Shown here in pieces: positions 47,561 through 49,821 of a stretch of DNA of 49,821 nt; position 1 is the first letter of the stretch, and every line of letters starts with the position of its first letter. The stretch spans positions 1-49,821 of the forward strand of contig JAGVAV010000019.1 of assembly GCA_020060105.1 (NCBI GenBank), in the 5' to 3' direction. This stretch comes from Candidatus Woesebacteria bacterium. Its GTDB lineage: Bacteria > Patescibacteriota > Microgenomatia > Woykebacterales > 2-01-FULL-43-14. A program made the position numbers and the translations under genes. The notes beneath the pieces are model-generated. The model was not told the origin of the DNA and did no database searches. It saw only the letters and a program-made list of their open reading frames with translations.

Positions 47561-48841
47561 ATGAGGGTGTTGAGGGTTATGTGGCGATCTCTAAAGATCC
47601 GCCTAAATCAAAGTTTAGCTAAGTTAATTAAATTTAATATTTTATCTTCGGAAGCCAAAAAATTAGTGGCAATACAGACAATTTTTACTTTTGCTTCTCT
47701 CATTTCCGGAACTTTTCTAAACATTTTCCTTTGGAAAGAAACTCAAAGCCTGTCAATTTTAGCCGCCCACAATATCGCCTGGGCCTTGGCGATTCCCCTG
47801 CTGTTTATTCTTAACGGTTATTTGATTAAAAGATACCCAATTTCGTTTTCTCTCAAAGGCGGTTTACTAATCCTGGCGGTTTTTTATTTAGGAATACTTC
47901 TTTTAGGCCCAAAAATCAGTTTGTTGATTGTTCCATTAGGTTTCATCCGGGGAGCGGGGGAAGCGCTTTTTTGGTCAAGCTACAATTTGCTTACCTTTGA
48001 TCACACTCATGATCAGAATCGGGATATTTACGTGGGGGTAAACGGTGTTTTTAACACTGCCTTGGGAATTTTTGCCCCATTTCTGGCAGCATTTCTGATG
48101 GTTTTTAACGGTTATGTTTATAACCTAGGCTATTATCTTATTTTTTCCTTAACGATAATTTTGTTTTTAAGTACCTTCTATATTTCCAGTAAACTAAAAC
48201 TAAGAAAAAAGAACAGTTTTCGTTTGGAAAGAATTTGGCGCCTTTCTAAACGAAACCAAAAATGGGAACATATCCAAAAAGCCTCTTTTATCCAAGGGTT
48301 TTCCGGCGGAATTTTTGGTTTTTTAGTGGGGATTTTAACCTTTGTCATTCTAAAAAATGAAACGAGTATGGGCAATTTTGCCGGGATTATCGGCGTCGTT
48401 TCTTTGCTGATTAATTTCTTAATGACTCGAACGGTTAAGCCTCAGTCACGTTTCAACTACGCTCTTTCCGGGGCTTTACTGCTTTCTTTCTCCAGCATCC
48501 TACTACCGATTTCTCTTTCGATTACCGCCCTTTTAGCTTTTAATCTTCTCCGAAGCATTGGCATGCCGCTTTTTGGCAATGTCTTAGTGCCCTTAACCTT
48601 TTCCGCCATTGAAGCCGATCAGGAAGCGGATAAGTTAAGATATGAGTATCTGGTCAGCAATGAAATTTTCTTGGGGTTAGGAAGATCTTTGGTTTTGGGG
48701 CTATTTATTTGGTTTAATTCTTTAGTCTCTGATCCGGTCTCTTCCCGGTTTATCTTGGTTTTAGTTGGCCTGGCGCCGATAATAATTATTTTTTATCTTT
48801 CGAGAGTTCACTACTCCAAAACATCCATCAACTATTGTTAA
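47561..48841 (+). CDS. MFS-type multi-helix transporter
   Basis: The 426-residue protein has twelve predicted helices, including FTFASLISGTFLNIFLWKE, LFILNGYLIKRYPISFSL, GVFNTALGIFAPFLAAFLMV and GGIFGFLVGILTFVILKN. The distribution and the charged central loop (KLKLRKKNSFRLERIWRLSK) fit the Major Facilitator Superfamily, but the usual GxxxDRxGRR loop is only loosely kept, so substrate and direction are open. The start is ATG 47561 or 47579. A weak hairpin with a T-run (about 47524-47545, GGCCTGGTCAGGGC then TTTTTT) sits in the leader and may act as an attenuator; the rest of 47371-47560 is AT-rich without genes. Confidence 0.8.
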   Translation: MRVLRVMWRSLKIRLNQSLAKLIKFNILSSEAKKLVAIQTIFTFASLISGTFLNIFLWKETQSLSILAAHNIAWALAIPLLFILNGYLIKRYPISFSLKGGLLILAVFYLGILLLGPKISLLIVPLGFIRGAGEALFWSSYNLLTFDHTHDQNRDIYVGVNGVFNTALGIFAPFLAAFLMVFNGYVYNLGYYLIFSLTIILFLSTFYISSKLKLRKKNSFRLERIWRLSKRNQKWEHIQKASFIQGFSGGIFGFLVGILTFVILKNETSMGNFAGIIGVVSLLINFLMTRTVKPQSRFNYALSGALLLSFSSILLPISLSITALLAFNLLRSIGMPLFGNVLVPLTFSAIEADQEADKLRYEYLVSNEIFLGLGRSLVLGLFIWFNSLVSDPVSSRFILVLVGLAPIIIIFYLSRVHYSKTSINYC

Positions 48842-48900
48842 CAGTATAAGTAGACTATCAAAATCCGTACTGGTAAAACTCTTAAAGAATAATTGCTTAT

Positions 48901-49005
48901 TTAATTGGTTTCATCGAGAAAAATGTCAATCCAGACACAAGCTTCGGCGGAAAAACCAGTTCCAGACCAGACCTTAACTCGTTGCTAATCTGTGGTGAGT
49001 TTCAT
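48901..49005 (-). pseudogene. Shifted-frame remnant of a tail-protein C terminus, with internal TAG
   Basis: Read on the minus strand, ATG 49005 overlaps the TGA of the tail-fibre-like gene (ATGA) and gives MKLTTD, a TAG, then QRVKVWSGTGFSAEACVWID and IFLDETN before TAA. The second part looks like real coding sequence. The frame differs from that of the preceding gene. The simplest explanation is an ancestral C terminus separated by a frameshift and a stop; stop-codon readthrough is possible but not supported by other genes here, which use TAG normally. Confidence 0.5.
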
Positions 49006-49821
49006 TGTCCAATAGCAATCCAATGAATTGATCCGGCCCCACAATTTCGTCCGTAGTCATTAGTGCTCCAATAAAATTGAAAACCAGTATTAGTAATACT
49101 TCCACTAACGATACTAGCTACTGGAATTGCGCCAGCTACTGTTACACCCACAGCAGTAATAGTGATTGCAGGAGTAGAGGTAAAACTTCCTGCTGGGAAA
49201 CTAGCGGTATAAATAGCGTAGTTAGCCCCTCCACTACAGGCATAAGATGGGGCGTTAGTGGTTCCGGAGATGATTTTGGTATTCGAGGAGGTTGGCCACT
49301 TCGTTCGGCAATCTCCACTAATACAAAGTTCGGTGGCGTTAGCCTTGCCGTTGACATCCAGAGCGTACCCAGGGTCAGTTTTACCGATACCAACGTTATC
49401 ATTAGCCCCCAAAGTTATAAAAGCGTCGCTGGCTCTTTTAGTTGTATCAACATCCATTTCTAAAACTAGGGCAGTGGTAGTCCAGTCATTACCGTTGGCT
49501 GTGCGTAAGGCTCTAACCCCCAAACTAGTGGTATTGAGGTTGGAGGTAAAGCCCAAGTTTCCCAGAGCCAGCTCGTCTTCGGCAATAGCCCCCAACTCTC
49601 CGGCATCGACCCTGAAAGAGTTGCTGATAACTGGAGTGTGCCCTCCCGAAAGACCGCCGATATCAAGCTTTGCCTCAGGATAGGGAGTTCCAATACCTAC
49701 TTTCCCAGGAATCGTTAATACTCCATCTTTATTTAACTTCATCCGTTCGGTGTAAAGCATTCCGTCAGGAGTGGTATACCAGGAATGATTTTCTCTGGTG
49801 GAATACCATTGGGTAAAAGCG
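49002..49821 (-). CDS. Tail-fibre-like/phage-type surface protein, C-terminal part, 5' end outside window
   Basis: The frame is open through the right edge, so the ORF-track start at 49760 is internal. The visible 272 residues hold repeats of the type VGIGTPYPEAKLDI and VGIGKTDPGYALDVNGKANA, seen in phage long tail fibres and in giant CPR surface proteins, followed by ELCISGDCRTKWP with a possible Cys-Cys loop and a beta-rich C-terminal domain (YAIYTASFPAGSFTSTPAIT) ending in IHWIAIGQ. It is probably an extracellular adhesion or attachment protein. Whether it belongs to a prophage cannot be decided; no other phage gene is seen. Confidence 0.8.
   Translation of the reverse strand, partial: AFTQWYSTRENHSWYTTPDGMLYTERMKLNKDGVLTIPGKVGIGTPYPEAKLDIGGLSGGHTPVISNSFRVDAGELGAIAEDELALGNLGFTSNLNTTSLGVRALRTANGNDWTTTALVLEMDVDTTKRASDAFITLGANDNVGIGKTDPGYALDVNGKANATELCISGDCRTKWPTSSNTKIISGTTNAPSYACSGGANYAIYTASFPAGSFTSTPAITITAVGVTVAGAIPVASIVSGSITNTGFQFYWSTNDYGRNCGAGSIHWIAIGQ

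Noticed and set aside
48901-49005. Genome-wide recoding of TAG
   Set aside because: Many clear genes here end with TAG at the expected length (for example comM, uvsE neighbours and the transglutaminase-like gene), so TAG is a normal stop.
49002-49821. Prophage
   Set aside because: Only a tail-fibre-like repeat protein is visible; such proteins also occur as CPR surface proteins, and no capsid, terminase or lysis gene is present.
1-49821. CRISPR array
   Set aside because: No regularly spaced direct repeats with spacers and no cas gene were seen.

Overview
The window reads as a chromosomal segment of a Candidate Phyla Radiation (Patescibacteria) bacterium, most likely of the Microgenomates type; that placement is an inference from gene content. 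Supporting signs are short, tightly packed genes that often overlap, many small membrane-anchored proteins of unknown function, CPR-style families (DUF5679, DUF4446, DUF3048, winged-helix plus nucleotidyltransferase), large exported proteins with Fn3, FG-GAP, DNRLRE and dockerin-like modules, an archaeal/eukaryotic-type AspRS, and housekeeping genes scattered among them rather than grouped in classical operons.

Layout. 1-5.5 kb: end of an Fn3 surface protein, a four-helix-bundle gene inside inverted repeats, miaA, an AI-2E-type permease and a convergent Ca2+-type P-ATPase. 5.6-6.1 kb: RNase P RNA with a clear promoter. 6.1-13.7 kb: a GT4 glycosyltransferase, comM, a DoxX-like protein, a DUF5679 mini-gene missing from the ORF track, DUF4446/DUF3048 proteins, a winged-helix/nucleotidyltransferase protein and a GH130-like protein. 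13.8-16.0 kb: a self-contained operon (promoter, leader hairpin, strong ribosome sites, terminator) of divergent PyrE-like, PyrF-like and RelA/SpoT-type HD proteins. 16.0-20.7 kb: secD and secF separated by two uncharacterised genes. 20.8-28.4 kb: recJ, aspS, a D,D-carboxypeptidase, an anchored unknown, gltX, a HIT protein and tRNA-Gln(CUG). 28.4-33 kb: accessory DNA (XRE antitoxin remnant, Nudix, an ECF sigma/anti-sigma/secreted coiled-coil unit, an orphan gene). 33-37.6 kb: UvdE, a DMT permease, a REP-associated transposase between REP-like palindromes, a transglutaminase-like protein, a zinc-ribbon protein and a probable new structured non-coding RNA. 37.7-49.8 kb: an ABC exporter, an FG-GAP protein, a CDP-alcohol phosphatidyltransferase, exported and pilin-like proteins, a GT9, a CPBP protease, a cupredoxin, an MFS permease and the end of a tail-fibre-like protein.

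Two themes cross the window. First, at least nine genes have a -10 box only 6-8 nt before the chosen ATG and no Shine-Dalgarno, so leaderless transcripts look common; in several cases the start in the ORF track is really a -35 hexamer. Second, several families of short inverted repeats (REP-like, TAGTA-type, AAGCACCAAATTC-type, CAGTTAAAAG-type) sit between genes, and one seems to have supplied the 3' end of secF.

The most interesting items are the ncRNA locus at 37.1-37.5 kb, the PyrE-like/PyrF-like/HD operon with altered active-site motifs, the secD-X-Y-secF arrangement, and the transposase/REP system.
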